Source: Spizellomyces punctatus DAOM BR117 (lineage: Eukaryota > Chytridiomycota > Chytridiomycetes > Spizellomycetales > Spizellomycetaceae). From it: 53,237 nucleotides of DNA. The position numbers and the translations under genes are program-made. The notes under the pieces were generated by a model. That model ran no database searches. It was not told the origin of the DNA and worked only from the letters and a program-made list of their open reading frames with translations. Location: positions 318,746-371,982 of the forward strand of contig NW_015971541.1 of the NCBI RefSeq assembly GCF_000182565.1, given 5' to 3'. Numbering within the stretch: the first letter of the stretch is position 1; every line of letters begins with the position of its first letter. Positions 1 through 13,369 of this stretch are shown one piece after another.

Positions 1-815
1 AGCGGGAGGATACGACATTATCCTAGTTGAAACCGTCGGCGTAGGACAATCCGAAACCATGTAAGCAACCCAATAATACTTTATCCAACTTTATATTCAT
101 ATTTGTATAAAGGGTATCGGAAATGACCGACATGTTTACGCTCCTTGTCGCACCGGGTGGAGGAGACGAACTCCAAGGTCTCAAAAAGGGCATTGTGGAA
201 CTCTCTGATTTGATCTTGGTTAATAAGAGTGATGGGGAATTGGAGGGGGCGGCCAAGGTGGCTGTTATGGAGTATTTGAGTGCACTCAAGTTTGTGAAAG
301 GGGGGTGGGAGCAGTGGCGAGCCGAGGTGGGGTCAAGTTGCAAAAACTGTTGGGTTGCGTGCAGTGCTTAAATGGCCTTTTTTTTTAGGTATTACCGGTT
401 TCTTCTCATCGTGGGACGCATATTCCAGAGGCATGGGAGATTATGAAGCGGTATTACCATGAAATTGAGGTATCGTTGAGCAAACTTTCTTCATTGTTTT
501 AGTTTTGATGGAGAATAACTCGATATAGTCATCCGGATACCTCTTTCAAAAACGTGGGACGCAACGTACAAACTGGATGTGGCGGGGTATTACGGATGAA
601 TTGATTTGGAGGTAACAAAAACACATTCAGTTCTTTTATTAAAACTACCAGATACTCATGAATGAAATCGTTTTTTGTTCAGATTAAAGAATAATGTACA
701 TGTCCGAGACATGATTCGACAGTTAGAAGGGGACGTATTTGAAGGACACTTGGCACCCGGACAAGCTTCGGATAAAGTTTTAGAAGCGTTTATATCTAGT
801 CAACAAAAGCGATAA
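1..815 (+). CDS. MMAA: MMAA/MeaB-type P-loop GTPase, methylmalonyl-CoA mutase chaperone (5' truncated by window)
   Basis: The spliced product matches the C-terminal half of the ArgK/MeaB/MMAA family. These GTPases protect and reload the adenosylcobalamin enzyme methylmalonyl-CoA mutase in mitochondria. I see the ETVGVGQSE switch segment, then an MTDMFTLLVAPGGGDELQG block, the G4 motif NKSDG, and a C-terminal tail in which WMW, a basic helix and LAPGQASDKVLEAF follow in family order. Exons I read: 1-60, 113-326, 389-469, 529-611 and 683-815, with junctions in phase; the donor at 327 (gtgggg) is weak. The P-loop half lies upstream of the window. It is followed 190 bp later by SNF1 on the same strand. 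Presence of MMAA implies B12-dependent propionate metabolism, known from early-diverging fungi and absent from yeasts. Confidence 0.9.
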
Positions 816-1004
816 ATGTGGTTTTGTAACCGGTTCAAATGCCTCATATGTCATCACCCACGTGAGGTGACACCCCAAATCACAAGGGAGTTCACACTAC
901 GTGGTCCCAAGCTTTTGTCAACTTGTCATTATCCGCATCATGCAGTGATTGTATCCTAGTTTTTAAACGTATTACTTGTATTGGAAAACACGCAAGACAC
1001 AAGA

Positions 1005-3114
<2,110 letters not shown>

Positions 3115-3517
3115 TGAAAGTGTTTTTTTTTTTTTTGTATAATGTTTTTTTCTGATAAAGTGGGTATATGGGGTTGCCGTTAAGAGTAGGTTTTTTGGTA
3201 TTCTTGTTTCCTTTATGCGGTTTGCCAAAGCCACTTGATCAATATATATGGGTTTGTTTATTGGAAAGTACTCGTAGGATAGCAATGGACAACCAGCCAA
3301 ACATTCAGAAAACACCCCTATGTTTGTTGAAAAAACTTTTTTTTTTCTTTTAACTCGTTTAAAATACTATACCCACACTAGTTCATATCAGACCCGCGTT
3401 AAACGAACCCGCCTCTTTAACCAAAATTCCGAAACCGCCATCACAGCTCAATCACAATCACAAAGTCGTATAAACAACACAACAATGAAAATATCCATCG
3501 GGTCGTAATATCACAAT

Positions 3518-3547
3518 CCCCCCCCCCCCCCCCCAAAAAAAAAAAAA
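3518..3547. repeat. C17/A13 homopolymer junction
   Basis: A run of 17 C (3518-3534) abuts a run of 13 A (3535-3547), inside the 543-bp A/T-rich spacer between the SNF1 stop (3114) and the convergent GATA gene stop (3658). Other long A and T runs flank it. I see no gene in this spacer. Run lengths at such sites are often wrong in assemblies. Confidence 0.85.
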
Positions 3548-3657
3548 CCCCCATCAAAAAGCACCAATAAAAAAAAAAACAATAAAAAAAAAATATAATA
3601 ATAAAAACACACACAAGAATTCCATTATACACAATGTTTTTTTTTTTTTTTCATTTT

Positions 3658-5961
3658 TTAGAATCCACCTCCCCACCGCTCAACCAACTCTTCAGTCAAT
3701 GTCCCCGCCGGATCCCCATTCCCAATCAAGCCCAAAACATCCACATCAACATTTCTCTGAAAATGATGCGAATGCGGGATCGTCATACCAGGGAGCGTGG
3801 TGGGTTGGCTATCTTCGCCTACTTGGAGTTCAATGAGGGTTTTGAGTTGGGCGTATAACGAGTGCATGTCGAGGTAGGTCGGTGGGGAGGGGGTGGGTTC
3901 CATGCGGACGCGTTTGGTGGGGGGAAAAGTGGGGAGAGAGGTTGAAGGAGGGTAGTGGGTGTAATCTGGGGATGGGAAAAAGGGGTCTTGGGTTAGGAGG
4001 GTTGGTGCGAGGGAAGTGGAGGAGAGGAGGCCGGCGGTGAGTTGGGAGCGGGGGTGGGGGGTGGTGGTTGACTGGCCGGTCGGGTCAGTCGAGTGATTTG
4101 TGGTTGTTGTTGTGGTGGTGGTAGTTGTTGTCGTCGTAGGTGGCGTCGAGGATAGAGCGGTGAACAGGGTCGTGGATAGGGTCGTCGGGTGGCCTGGAGA
4201 CATTCCCGTTTGTATTCCCGTGTGCATCCCTGTGGGCGTCCCTGTGGGCGTCCCTGTGGGCGTCCCTGTGGGCATTCCCGTTGGTATCCCCGTTGGTATC
4301 CCGGTACGCATGCCAGCATGCATTCCAGGTGACATTCCCGTTTGCATCCCTGGTGACATTCCCGTTTGCATCCCAGGTGACATTCCATTGAGCATTGCAG
4401 GTGATATTCCGGTATGCATTCCAGGCGACATTCCATTCGCTACTCCAGGGGACATTCCAGGCGACATTCCACTGGTTACAGGTGACATTCCCGTGTGTAT
4501 ACTAGGTGGAATTCCATTGGGCACCCCGGTGGGCATTCTAATGGACATTCCAGTATGCACACTCGGTGACATGCCATTGGACATGCCAGTGGGCACTCCC
4601 GCAGGCATGGGCCCAGGAGGATGCCCCATCATGTGCAAATTCGGACTGCTCATGCTCCGCAACAACGTTGGCGCCGTACCACCCGCCAACAACCCATTTT
4701 CTCTAGGCACCGACGTCCCCGATTTTGTTTTTCCCTTGTGCACCGGCAACCCCTTGCCTCGATTCCGCTTGCGAATCACGTCCGTTTTCAAACTAATCGG
4801 GCGATCCACGCCGTGGAGTTTGAAAAAGAGGCCGCAGGCGTTGCAGAGAGGGTCGCCGTTGGCGTTGCGGCGCCACAGCGATGTCTTGTTGGTACTGCAG
4901 TTTGTGCACACTGTGAATTCGTGAAGGTTTTTGGACGAGGGCTTTTTAGAGGGTGCGCGCCGCATGTCGGCTGACGACGACGATGTGGTGCTGACGGGTG
5001 AGGATGCAAGGTGTTGTTGTTGTTGTTGTTGTTCTTCTTCTTCTTGAACGGGTAGTGGTTGTGGTGGTTGTGGTTGTGGTGGTACCGGGTGTGGTGGTGC
5101 ATGTAAAGATGGTTCTTGTTCATGTGGTAGGGTTGGAACGGGAAAGACAGATTCCAACGAAAACGAGGATGCAGGAAGGGAATTAGAAAACGAGTTTGGG
5201 AGAGAGCTCGGAAGCGAGTGCTCAAAGGAATGCTCTGGGGCAAATGCATCCATGGACATGAATTCGTGCATCCACTGTTCTTGGTCAAAGGGCGAGTCAT
5301 ACGAGTGGCCGAGAAACGCCGCGTCTTGAAAAGCGGTAGCTGAAAAGGCGGGACCTGAAAAGGCGGGGGCTGAAAATGCCACGGCGGCGGCTGTTTCCAC
5401 TTGTTCCATTGGCGAATCCATTTTGTTGTGGGCGGGTATAGACATGGGCCTGCTGCTCATTGTCGTGTCCACATCCATTCCTGTGCTCATTGTGTCTGTG
5501 CTCGTGTCTCTGCTCATGTTGACCTCTGTTCCGTGTCTGTCCCTGTCCATGTCCATAAAGTCTGCATCTCCACTCGAGCGATTCCGTAGCTGCTCCTTTT
5601 TCTTTTGCATGTGCATGAGACGCCACGTCATGTTTTCCAGACGAGCACCGTTGGGAAAAGCCTCTTTGACTTTGGTAAAGAGCCTCCATACGTCGTGGTT
5701 GTCTGTTGACGTTTTTGCCGTGGACATTAGAGATGGAAAGAGGGAATCTGGGTCGACCAGACGCTCTTGAGGAGGCGGAGTTGCTTCCTGCAAGAGTTCC
5801 TCCTTGACCTTGTATCCCTGTTCCTGTACATGTTCTACAGTGGTAAAAGTGGGAGGAGGAGGAGGAGAAGAAAAGAGTTGTTTGAATATGGATTTGCGTC
5901 TGTCTGGGAGAGGAGGGAGGAGTGTATCGACAAGAGATATAGTAGTGTTGGAGGAAGTCAT
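3658..5961 (-). CDS. GATA zinc-finger transcription factor, AreA/Nit2-type nitrogen regulator candidate
   Basis: Single-exon, 767 aa. One class IVa GATA finger is visible at residues 352-376 (CTNC...LCNAC, CX2CX17CX2C), followed by the basic tail with RKRNRGKG. Residues about 90-116 carry the fungal GATA_AreA N-terminal motif ([16 protein letters not shown]...ENMTWRLM), which is typical of nitrogen-catabolite regulators such as AreA, Nit2 and Gat1. Together these favour a DNA-binding activator of nitrogen genes acting in the nucleus. Between the finger and the C-terminus lies a long run of Gly-hydrophobic-x-x tetrapeptides (see repeat), then a Thr run. Gln and Pro runs precede the finger. I chose the ATG at 5961; the open frame continues 19 codons upstream but only through a CA dinucleotide repeat. 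The specific target set is inferred. Confidence 0.88.
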   Translation of the reverse strand: MTSSNTTISLVDTLLPPLPDRRKSIFKQLFSSPPPPPTFTTVEHVQEQGYKVKEELLQEATPPPQERLVDPDSLFPSLMSTAKTSTDNHDVWRLFTKVKEAFPNGARLENMTWRLMHMQKKKEQLRNRSSGDADFMDMDRDRHGTEVNMSRDTSTDTMSTGMDVDTTMSSRPMSIPAHNKMDSPMEQVETAAAVAFSAPAFSGPAFSATAFQDAAFLGHSYDSPFDQEQWMHEFMSMDAFAPEHSFEHSLPSSLPNSFSNSLPASSFSLESVFPVPTLPHEQEPSLHAPPHPVPPQPQPPQPLPVQEEEEQQQQQQHLASSPVSTTSSSSADMRRAPSKKPSSKNLHEFTVCTNCSTNKTSLWRRNANGDPLCNACGLFFKLHGVDRPISLKTDVIRKRNRGKGLPVHKGKTKSGTSVPRENGLLAGGTAPTLLRSMSSPNLHMMGHPPGPMPAGVPTGMSNGMSPSVHTGMSIRMPTGVPNGIPPSIHTGMSPVTSGMSPGMSPGVANGMSPGMHTGISPAMLNGMSPGMQTGMSPGMQTGMSPGMHAGMRTGIPTGIPTGMPTGTPTGTPTGTPTGMHTGIQTGMSPGHPTTLSTTLFTALSSTPPTTTTTTTTTTTTTNHSTDPTGQSTTTPHPRSQLTAGLLSSTSLAPTLLTQDPFFPSPDYTHYPPSTSLPTFPPTKRVRMEPTPSPPTYLDMHSLYAQLKTLIELQVGEDSQPTTLPGMTIPHSHHFQRNVDVDVLGLIGNGDPAGTLTEELVERWGGGF
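4195..4612 (-). repeat. 12-bp coding tandem repeat (Gly-Met/Ile/Thr-x-x tetrapeptides) in the GATA factor
   Basis: A degenerate 12-nt unit is repeated dozens of times in frame and encodes tetrapeptides such as [16 protein letters not shown] and GVPT. Within it, near-identical units (GTPT and SPGMQT blocks) show recent local duplication. The array also stays open on the opposite strand, which creates a spurious long plus-strand frame at 4100-4924. Probably a flexible low-complexity tail, length-polymorphic between strains. Confidence 0.9.
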
Positions 5962-6155
5962 GACCTCTCCAGTAACAAGACAGCAAATGAGCAAAAAACA
6001 ACACACACACACACACACACACTATAGTCTGTATGTGTGCGAGTGTGAAATAAAAAGAATAATAAAAAGAAGAAGGAGAAAAAGGACACGTGAGAATGCA
6101 ACATGTGAAAGAAGGGGGAATAAACGCGTGTGTGTTTATAAATAGTCACAATTGT

Positions 6156-6186
<31 letters not shown>

Positions 6187-6265
6187 ACGGATGTTAATGA
6201 AATCCTTTGTAAAAGTGCAATGAGAGAGAGAGAGAATAATGAAATCTACATGTGATTCATCATTC

Positions 6266-6300
<35 letters not shown>

Positions 6301-6957
6301 ATGTGTGTGTGTGTATGTGTGTGTGTGTGTTACTGTTTGTTAGTGTGTGTGTGTGAAATTGCCCTCTCTCTCTCTACTATGGGAAGGATTTAGCCCTCTC
6401 TCTCTCTCTCTCTCTTCACAACTCGATCAAGTGGGGACATTCAAGAATCTCTTATTATACACACAGTCACACACACACGTGTGTCATATGTTTTTGATTC
6501 CCCCTCCCGTTTTGTTTGAATGGCTACATGCATTTTACATTCACGCGTTCTCTCAGCCCACTCTCATCAGCCATGGTAACTAGACACTTGACTCTTTTCT
6601 TTTGCATGGTATACGGGGATCCGCATATCGTCCATGAAATCAAAAACGACTTTTACTAGCTCTTACTCTTTGCAAATTCAGGGCACTTCAAGAATGATAG
6701 AGTCATTACTACACACATCATCTCACTTGATAGTACACCGCCACTATATAGATTCGTCATGCATGGACTCAATTCAATGCACGCAAAACATTTTATCAGA
6801 CACGTTAACGTTCCATGGTTGCAATGGGGGCATGGCCACTCCTGTGCACATTGAAAGCACAAACGGGTTCATGCACAAATAAACAACAGAAATCCACACA
6901 TTCATATGCACACATGCAACACACAACACACGATTATATAATAAAAATATACAGGTA
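5962..6957 (-). promoter_or_regulatory. Upstream region of the GATA gene, microsatellite rich
   Basis: Roughly 1 kb between the GATA gene start and the MAK16 stop, both genes on the minus strand. I find no convincing coding exon. The half nearest the GATA gene contains (CA)n at about 5999-6020, (GA)n at about 6158-6183 and 6267-6298, (TG)n at about 6302-6354 and (CT)n at about 6394-6414. A few GATA-type hexamers (for example near 6695 and 6727) would permit autoregulation, which is common in fungal GATA factors. That is only a suggestion, as such hexamers also occur by chance. Confidence 0.45.
5999..6414. repeat. Cluster of CA/GA/TG/CT dinucleotide microsatellites
   Basis: Five or more separate perfect or near-perfect dinucleotide tracts lie within about 420 bp. 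Purine tracts (GA) occur in the left part and pyrimidine tracts (CT) in the right part of the plus strand, so the cluster has mirror and inverted symmetry and could form hairpin or triplex structures. It sits directly upstream of the GATA gene. Confidence 0.9.
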
Positions 6958-8054
6958 TTACCAAGAAACAGTTTGCTGTGCAGGCGGTTCCGTCTCGTAT
7001 TCAATCTCCATATGGGGGCCTAATCAAAAAAGAAATTTTAATATTGGCATCAATAAACACAGAAACAGCAATCGGCTTGCATCCCCAAACAATACTGGGC
7101 CCTGCACCACAGTCATGGAACATACGTTTTCGATCCGGTCGCGTCGAGGACGCTTTTCGCTTCTTGCCCCGTGAACCCGCTTCTTCTCTTGTTGTTGACG
7201 ACGACGACGACGATTCAGATCCATCATCAGACTCGTACCCGGCTCCCTCAACTCCATCCTCCAAATCCCATTCATCATCACTAACATCACTCACAAACTC
7301 TCTATCCAACTCTTCTTCTTCTTCTTCTTCTTCCAATTCTTCATCAATTTGCTCCTCCTCTTCATCCACCTCAACCTCCCCTTCCTCAGCCAACCGATCC
7401 AAAGCACCCACAAAAGCCGTCTGACGCTCATTCACAATATCCCCATAAACCCCCTTACGCAACCGCTCCAACAACTCTTTTTCAATAGCAGTTTCCAATC
7501 GTGCTGCCGCTTCCGCTTTGGCTTCCTTTCGTGTTTCCCGCCGCTCAATCTTTTTATTGATTCCAATCAGTTTGGCTCGTGGTTTGAGCACCAGTTTACG
7601 CATTCGGATTAGGTATTGCGTTATTTTTGTTAGACGTTGTTTACATTTGTGGATCGTAAATGACGGCCAATGTACGAGTTCTTTATCGATTTGGGCCAAT
7701 GCTTCCGTGTAAGATTTCGACAACCGGATTTTTTCCCATTGTTTGGCCGGTGTGTGGGCGCGCTCTATTGTCTTAATGTACAGATAGAGAATCCCATTGT
7801 GTTCGCGGATCGTTGCGTACCGGCTGTTGGCCAGTGGGCACGACTGTCGGTTGCAGAGGCCCGTTACATTGTTTTCGTTGCGGCAAAAGTTTTGGGTTGG
7901 TGTCCTGGGAACGTACTTGTGTGTGAGTATACACATGCGCATCACACTCACACACTCACACACGAACAATACAGATGGCAAAGCGTACATACTTGACTTT
8001 GAAGGAACAAAACTCAAAGGCAATCGTCTTCCAAATAAGTTCGTCGCACTGCAT
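6958..8054 (-). CDS. MAK16: MAK16, 60S ribosome-biogenesis factor
   Basis: Nucleolar factor needed for 66S pre-ribosome assembly. Three exons: 7993-8054, 7126-7904 and 6958-7019, summing to 301 codons in frame. The N-terminus ([16 protein letters not shown]) is encoded by the first short exon; family-typical blocks [44 protein letters not shown] and [20 protein letters not shown] follow. An acidic stretch of Glu/Asp precedes the basic C-terminus. The last exon restores the conserved MEIEYE ending, then adds about 12 residues. Without that splice the frame runs into an unrelated tail, so the splice is well supported. It lies 181 bp downstream of the ValRS stop in the same orientation. Confidence 0.95.
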
Positions 8055-8235
8055 GATCTTCAATGGTCCCAACCAACAGCAAAATGAAAATGACACCCTC
8101 CCCCCAATTCACAGAATCCGCAAGTTGTGACACAACAACCCATATCCACCTCTCCAAAAAAAAATAAAAAGCACGTGTACAGCTTATGTAATGCCAACGT
8201 GTCATTTCTATGTTTAACATGCTCGAATTTACATT

Positions 8236-11200
8236 CTATGCATCCCTCAGCCTTACAAAATTCTCCAAAGCCTTTTCCAATGCCTGTACTTCAGCTTCAA
8301 ACCCCTTGACTTTAGTCTCATTCAACTCTTTGACACTCGCACTCACACGAGAATAGCCTTCACCCAACGTCTTTGACGTCCAAAGCTGGAGGTTTTCCTT
8401 TGCTTTGGCGAGTTTGGTTTCGAGTTTGGTGATTTCGGTATCGAAATCAATGTACCCCTACACCCCAAACAACATAAGTACATTAGAAAAGAAACATGAC
8501 AACAAACAGTACATACTGGGCAGGCACGCCATACCTTGACAAGTAAATACACCACAATATCCTCTCCAACATTCTGAATCGCACATCCAGGGGGAACGAC
8601 ACCATCCCCTCCGAGCACATTCAGCACACTGGTGCCCTTGAGCAAACTCTGAATCACAAACGCCAACCCAGAAACAACACCCTCCATCTCCTTATTCCCA
8701 ACTTTAACAAAAACCGTCGCATCCCGTACAGTGTACTCTGTCAACAACTTTCGCGCTCCACGTACAATCTCGGTAATAGTGTCGTATTGGGCTTCTGCGG
8801 TTGGGTTCTCCCATGTAGGGTTTGGAGTCGGGTACCGCGCAATCATGATGGACGGTGGGTCGTTTTGACGGCGTGGGAGGCGTTGGTAGAGTTCTTCGGT
8901 TAAAAAGGGCATAAACGGGTGCAGGAGTTTGAGACCGGATTCGAGGCAAATGTAGAGTGTGTCTTTGCGCGCTTTGGCGGGCTACAGAGTCAGTACCGTC
9001 AATAAGCGGTTTTAGTCGTTTCCTACAAAAAGGAAAAGCCATCAGATTCAAGCAAAACGCAAACAAAAGGCGTCGGACAGGGTACGGTACCAGATAAACA
9101 TCACAAAGCTCATACAACCAAAACTGGTACAATGCAGTCGTAGCCTGCATGAAATTGTACTGCTCCAGATATTCATTGGTCTTGCGGATACATTGATTGA
9201 GTTTGGCCAAGATCCACAGATCCGCAATGGATTCTTTACCCGTAACCTACAAACCACCCCAAAACAACTCTCAATAAACAAAACAAACACGACCAAAAAA
9301 CACACAAAACGAAACGCACCTCAATGCCTGACCGAGGCGTATACCCCTCTCCCAATTTCAACAATGCAAACCTCGTCGCATTCCAAAGCTTATTACACCA
9401 CTTGCGGTACCCCTCCACCCGCAAAATATCCAAATTAATATCCGATCCACCAGACGTGTACGCCAAAAGCGCAAACCGCATAGCATCCGTCCCACATTGT
9501 GGAATCCCATTCGGAAAATCGCGTTTCTGACCTTCCTGCGCTTTTTTAATTTCTCGGGCGTCCAGGTTCCCTTCTTCCAGCCGTTTATGAAGGAGGGGGA
9601 GACTGATTCCGTTAATCACGTCCATTGGATCAATCACATTTCCGAGGGATTTGGACATTTTTCGACCATGGGCGTCACGGACCATGGCATGACAAAACAC
9701 CTAATACAAAAAATTCATCATGCTTGTCATGTTACACTAGCGGCTATATAAAAACACATACCTGCTTGAAGGGAATCTGTCCAGTAAGCTTCTGACCCAA
9801 CATGACCATCCTCGCAACCCAAAAGAACAAAATATCCCGTCCAGTCTCCAACAAACTATTAGGATAAAACACATTCATATCACCCGTTTGCTCTGGCCAT
9901 CCCATAATCGAAAACGGCCACAATCCAGACGAAAACCACGTATCCAAGACATCCTCATCCTGCTCCAACGTTATCTTGTCTGCAGGTACATCCGGGAAAC
10001 GTTTTATAGCTCTCTCACGTGCTTCTGCCTCATCTCGACCAGATACCCAAAACGCGCCGTCCATACGTTCATTGTCTTGACCCTCGATGTTGACAAAATA
10101 GGCCGGCACGCGATGACCCCACCATAATTGACGGGAAATGCACCAATCTTGAATGTTTTCCATCCAGCGGAACCATTCCTTTTCAGAGGTTTGGGGAATG
10201 ATTTCGAGTTGACCTGATTTGACGGCCTGTAGTTTAAAAGTCTTTGCTTGTCATTCTTTTTCTGTGCACACGATATACTCTACATACCTTGATCGCTTCT
10301 TGTGCCATGTCCTTGCAGTTTACCCACCATTGCGGCTTGAGCAAAGGTTCAACGATATTACCGGTACGCCTACAAAAAAAAAAAATGTAAGCACAAAACA
10401 CTCTCAACCAAAGCCCTAATAACTCCACAAAACACCTACTCTGATACAGGAATCACCATTTTGTTATCCTTGGTCCCACGATACAATCCTTTCTTTTTCA
10501 ACTCTTCCAACACAGCCTCACGCGCGTCAAACCTCAACAACCCACCAAACGGCGCCCCATTCTCATTAATCCTTCCTTCGTCGGTAAAGATGTTCACAAA
10601 CTCCAATTGATTCCGCTTGCCAACAATATAATCGTTTGGATCGTGCGCAGGGGTGATTTTCACGGCTCCTGTTCCAAATTCGGGGTCAACGTATTCATCG
10701 GGGATGATGGGGATACGACGGTTTTGGAAGGGGTGGATCACGTATTTTCCGTGAAGATGTGTGTATCGGGTGTCGTTGGGATGGACCGCTACAGCTGTAT
10801 CTCCAAGCATGGTTTCCAAACGTGTAGTGGCTACCACAATTTCCTCGGACGAGTTTTCAACAGGGTACGCAAATGAGATAATGACACCGAATTCGTACTG
10901 TTTCTTGGGATCGTGGTCAGGTACACTCAACAGAGTCCTCCCGGGTAGCTCCTTGTTTTCCACTTCAAGGTTGGATAGAGCCGTCTTGAGTTTCGTGTCC
11001 CAATTTACCAACCGGTTTTCGCGGTAAATAATGCCCTCGTCATGTAATCGGACAAAGGCTTCATTGACCGCTTTCACCATACTAGGATCCATAGTAAACC
11101 TTGCTCGGTCCCAATCCATAGAACTCCCCACACTCCGCAATTGTCCATAAATCCGGGACCCATACTGATCCTTCCATTTAAACACTTCCTTTAAAAACGC

Positions 11201-12096
11201 TTCTCGACCCAACTGATGCCGACTCAGACCTCTCTCCTTCATCAATCGCTTTTCAACAACAATCTGAGTAGCAATCCCAGCATGATCACATCCAGGTACA
11301 AACAAGGTCGTCTTGCCCTTCATCCGATTCCACCGCGTCAAACAATCTTGAATCGAGTTGGTCAGTGCGTGACCCAAGTGCAGAGCTCCCGTTACGTTGG
11401 GCGGTGGAATCGGGATCGTAAAGACGCCTTCGGGACGGGGTTTCCCGTTTGGCATATCCGGCTTGAAATAGCCAGACTTTTCCCACCAGTCGTACCAGGC
11501 AGCTTCGACAGCTTTAGGATTATAAGCGGTTGGACATGGACCACTCAGATCTGCCAAAAAAAAAAAAATACGTCAATCAAGGAATACATTACCATGCACA
11601 TACGACATGCCATACCTTTCTTTTCACCAGATGGCGTAGTATTCACAAACTCTGGCTCTGGCTCCACTTCTTTTACCTTGCTCTTTTTCTCCTTTTTCTT
11701 TACACCACCATCCGCCTAAACCAACCCAAACCATTTGCATAAAAGTTATACACACTAGTAATAATCCAGGAACATACATGCAAAACAGACACACACACAC
11801 ACCTGAGCAGCAGCAGCCTGAGCAGCCAATTTGGCCTCATACTTTGCCAACTTTGCCAACCGCTTCGCCTCATTCTTTTCAGCATTCTTTGATTTAGGCA
11901 CCTCATCCCCAATCGAACTCGCAACAGGACCATTTGTCGCTATAGAATCCGCCATCTGTTTACAATCCCGTATCGAAAATGAAAATAGTCGTGCTCGTTT
12001 ATGCGTCAGATGCGATGGTAATGGTTTATAAAAGGTACGCCGAGTGACTGCTGCAAATGAACTGGATGATATCCAATGGAGATGCACCAGTCGCAT
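8236..12096 (-). CDS. VAS1: Valyl-tRNA synthetase, probably serving both cytosol and mitochondria
   Basis: Class I synthetase that charges tRNA-Val and edits threonine. Nine exons by my reading (11803-12096, 11616-11715, 10440-11550, 10288-10369, 9762-10226, 9320-9700, 9091-9246, 8535-8981, 8236-8457) sum to 1086 codons. Visible: HIGH-type motif in [15 protein letters not shown], the editing-domain region, QWWV, KMSKS near residue 698, the anticodon-binding helices and a C-terminal coiled coil. Two in-frame ATGs are informative: the first (12096) adds 47 residues that are Arg/Ser/His rich and almost free of acidic residues; the second (11955) starts a lysine-rich cytosolic-type N-terminus. 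Yeast VAS1 uses the same two-start arrangement. The junction around 8982-9090 may be mis-modelled or contain an indel (see findings). Confidence 0.95.
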
Positions 12097-12386
12097 GAAA
12101 AGGGAGCTGGCCTAGAAAACAACCCCCCAACCAGCTACAGGACACGTTGATCGACTTGTACCTACAGCCATTTGTTGCGCTTTTTCATTTGAACCTGCTT
12201 GTTTTGTGACTGTGCCATGATCTGTGGCTTGTACATGTCAGCAAGGCGAAGCACTTGTGGCCTTGCAAAGTGCATATGCCGTTAAACCCTCGTGCATTAG
12301 GGTACCCGTCATGCCCCTGATATCTGAGCACACACCAAGCAACTTTTGTTAATATAATATACAATTCTACCTATATCCATTCCTAA

Positions 12387-13369
12387 TCATCCAGAAGCAA
12401 AGGAATTTTCAGCAGCATCAACAGGCCCCTCCAAATGCTGATACTGACTCAAAACCACCGCATTCTCCCAATATAGGCGATCCAAAGCTTCTCGTCCATC
12501 CCTCTCAACCACCAAATCGCGTAAAAAGCGGATTTCTCGATACATCCGATCAAGGGATCCTGAAAGGGCTTCGACTTGGTTGGTTTTCTCGGTTGCCGCG
12601 CGCTCGAGGGCTTGTGTATACAATTTCTTTTTGAGTCGATGACGGGCTGAGGGGGTTGTCGTTGTTGCTGATGGGGGGAGCGTAATGGATATGGATGTAC
12701 CGGATGAAGATCCGATGGAGGCTCCATGTGAGGAAGAGGATTCGAATGAAGGGGTAATCGTGGAAGATGTGGAAATGAGCGAGGAGGGGAGAAATTCAGA
12801 TGGCGAAGAAGAAGGAGAAGAAAAGAGAGAGTCGAGAGAGGATGTGTGGTTGAGGAGGGGACGTGGTGTCATTGACGCCGTTGGGGGACCCAGGAATGTA
12901 TCTACAGAAGACGCCGACACGGACGCCGACATATTCGTAACCTCCAAAGGTAGAGGTACCGAATTTTGCAGATACTGAATCCCCGTGGATGCATAGTGTA
13001 CAATTTCTCTCTTTTCCACATTCATTAGGTTACTTTCCATCGATTTGCCTGTGGACTAGCACCAGGCGTCTGACTCTTGTGCTCAACGGCCATCGCATTC
13101 GCATGCGGACTGGCCGCCATCTTATGCTCTGTCACCAGCTCATGTGCACGCCCACCCGCAGGACCAATCGTCAAGTGCTGAATGAGCTCCTCAATCCCCC
13201 TCAATTCCCCCGTGTGCATAGCATCCAAAGCAGCCGTCAAGAGCATATTCTTTGAAACGACCGCATAGCATTTCTTGAGTCTGTTTGACGAATTGTTTGT
13301 AGGAACCAGGAGAGGCACCGTAATAGCCTGTCCCTGCAAATGCGGGGACGGAGATGGTGATGGATTCAT
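12387..13369 (-). CDS. Divergent bZIP-like protein (CYS-3/MetR-type basic leucine zipper), splice unresolved
   Basis: Two coding stretches on the same strand probably form one gene. The 5' part begins with the ATG at 13369 and stays open to about 13025, with a helical block around KKCYAVVSKNMLLTAAL that I do not recognise. The 3' part (13040-12387) has a Ser/Thr-rich middle and ends with SARHRLKKK followed by a heptad-like helix. This resembles the basic region and zipper of fungal CYS-3/MetR/ATF4-type factors. The asparagine normally found four residues before SAR is a threonine here, so DNA binding is doubtful. The reading frames of the two parts differ, so an intron must remove part of about 13026-13130; several donors are possible and I cannot choose. 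Could be two genes. Confidence 0.55.

Noticed and set aside
4100-4924. 274-codon plus-strand frame, rich in Val/Gly/Pro/Ile
   Set aside because: It is the complement of the tetrapeptide repeat in the GATA factor; periodic repeats remain open on both strands. No ATG context or family motif.
5297-6022. 241-codon minus-strand frame beside the GATA gene N-terminus
   Set aside because: It overlaps the GATA frame in another phase, starts in the CA microsatellite and has a composition of His/Gln/Arg runs typical of a shifted frame.
7001-7125. Straight read-through end of MAK16 without the last intron
   Set aside because: It gives an unrelated tail; splicing 7126 to 7019 restores the conserved MEIEYE terminus.
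8982-8997. A 15-nt intron (gtactgactctgtag) in ValRS
   Set aside because: Removing 15 nt does not change the frame, so it cannot repair the frame conflict, and such length is far below any other intron here.
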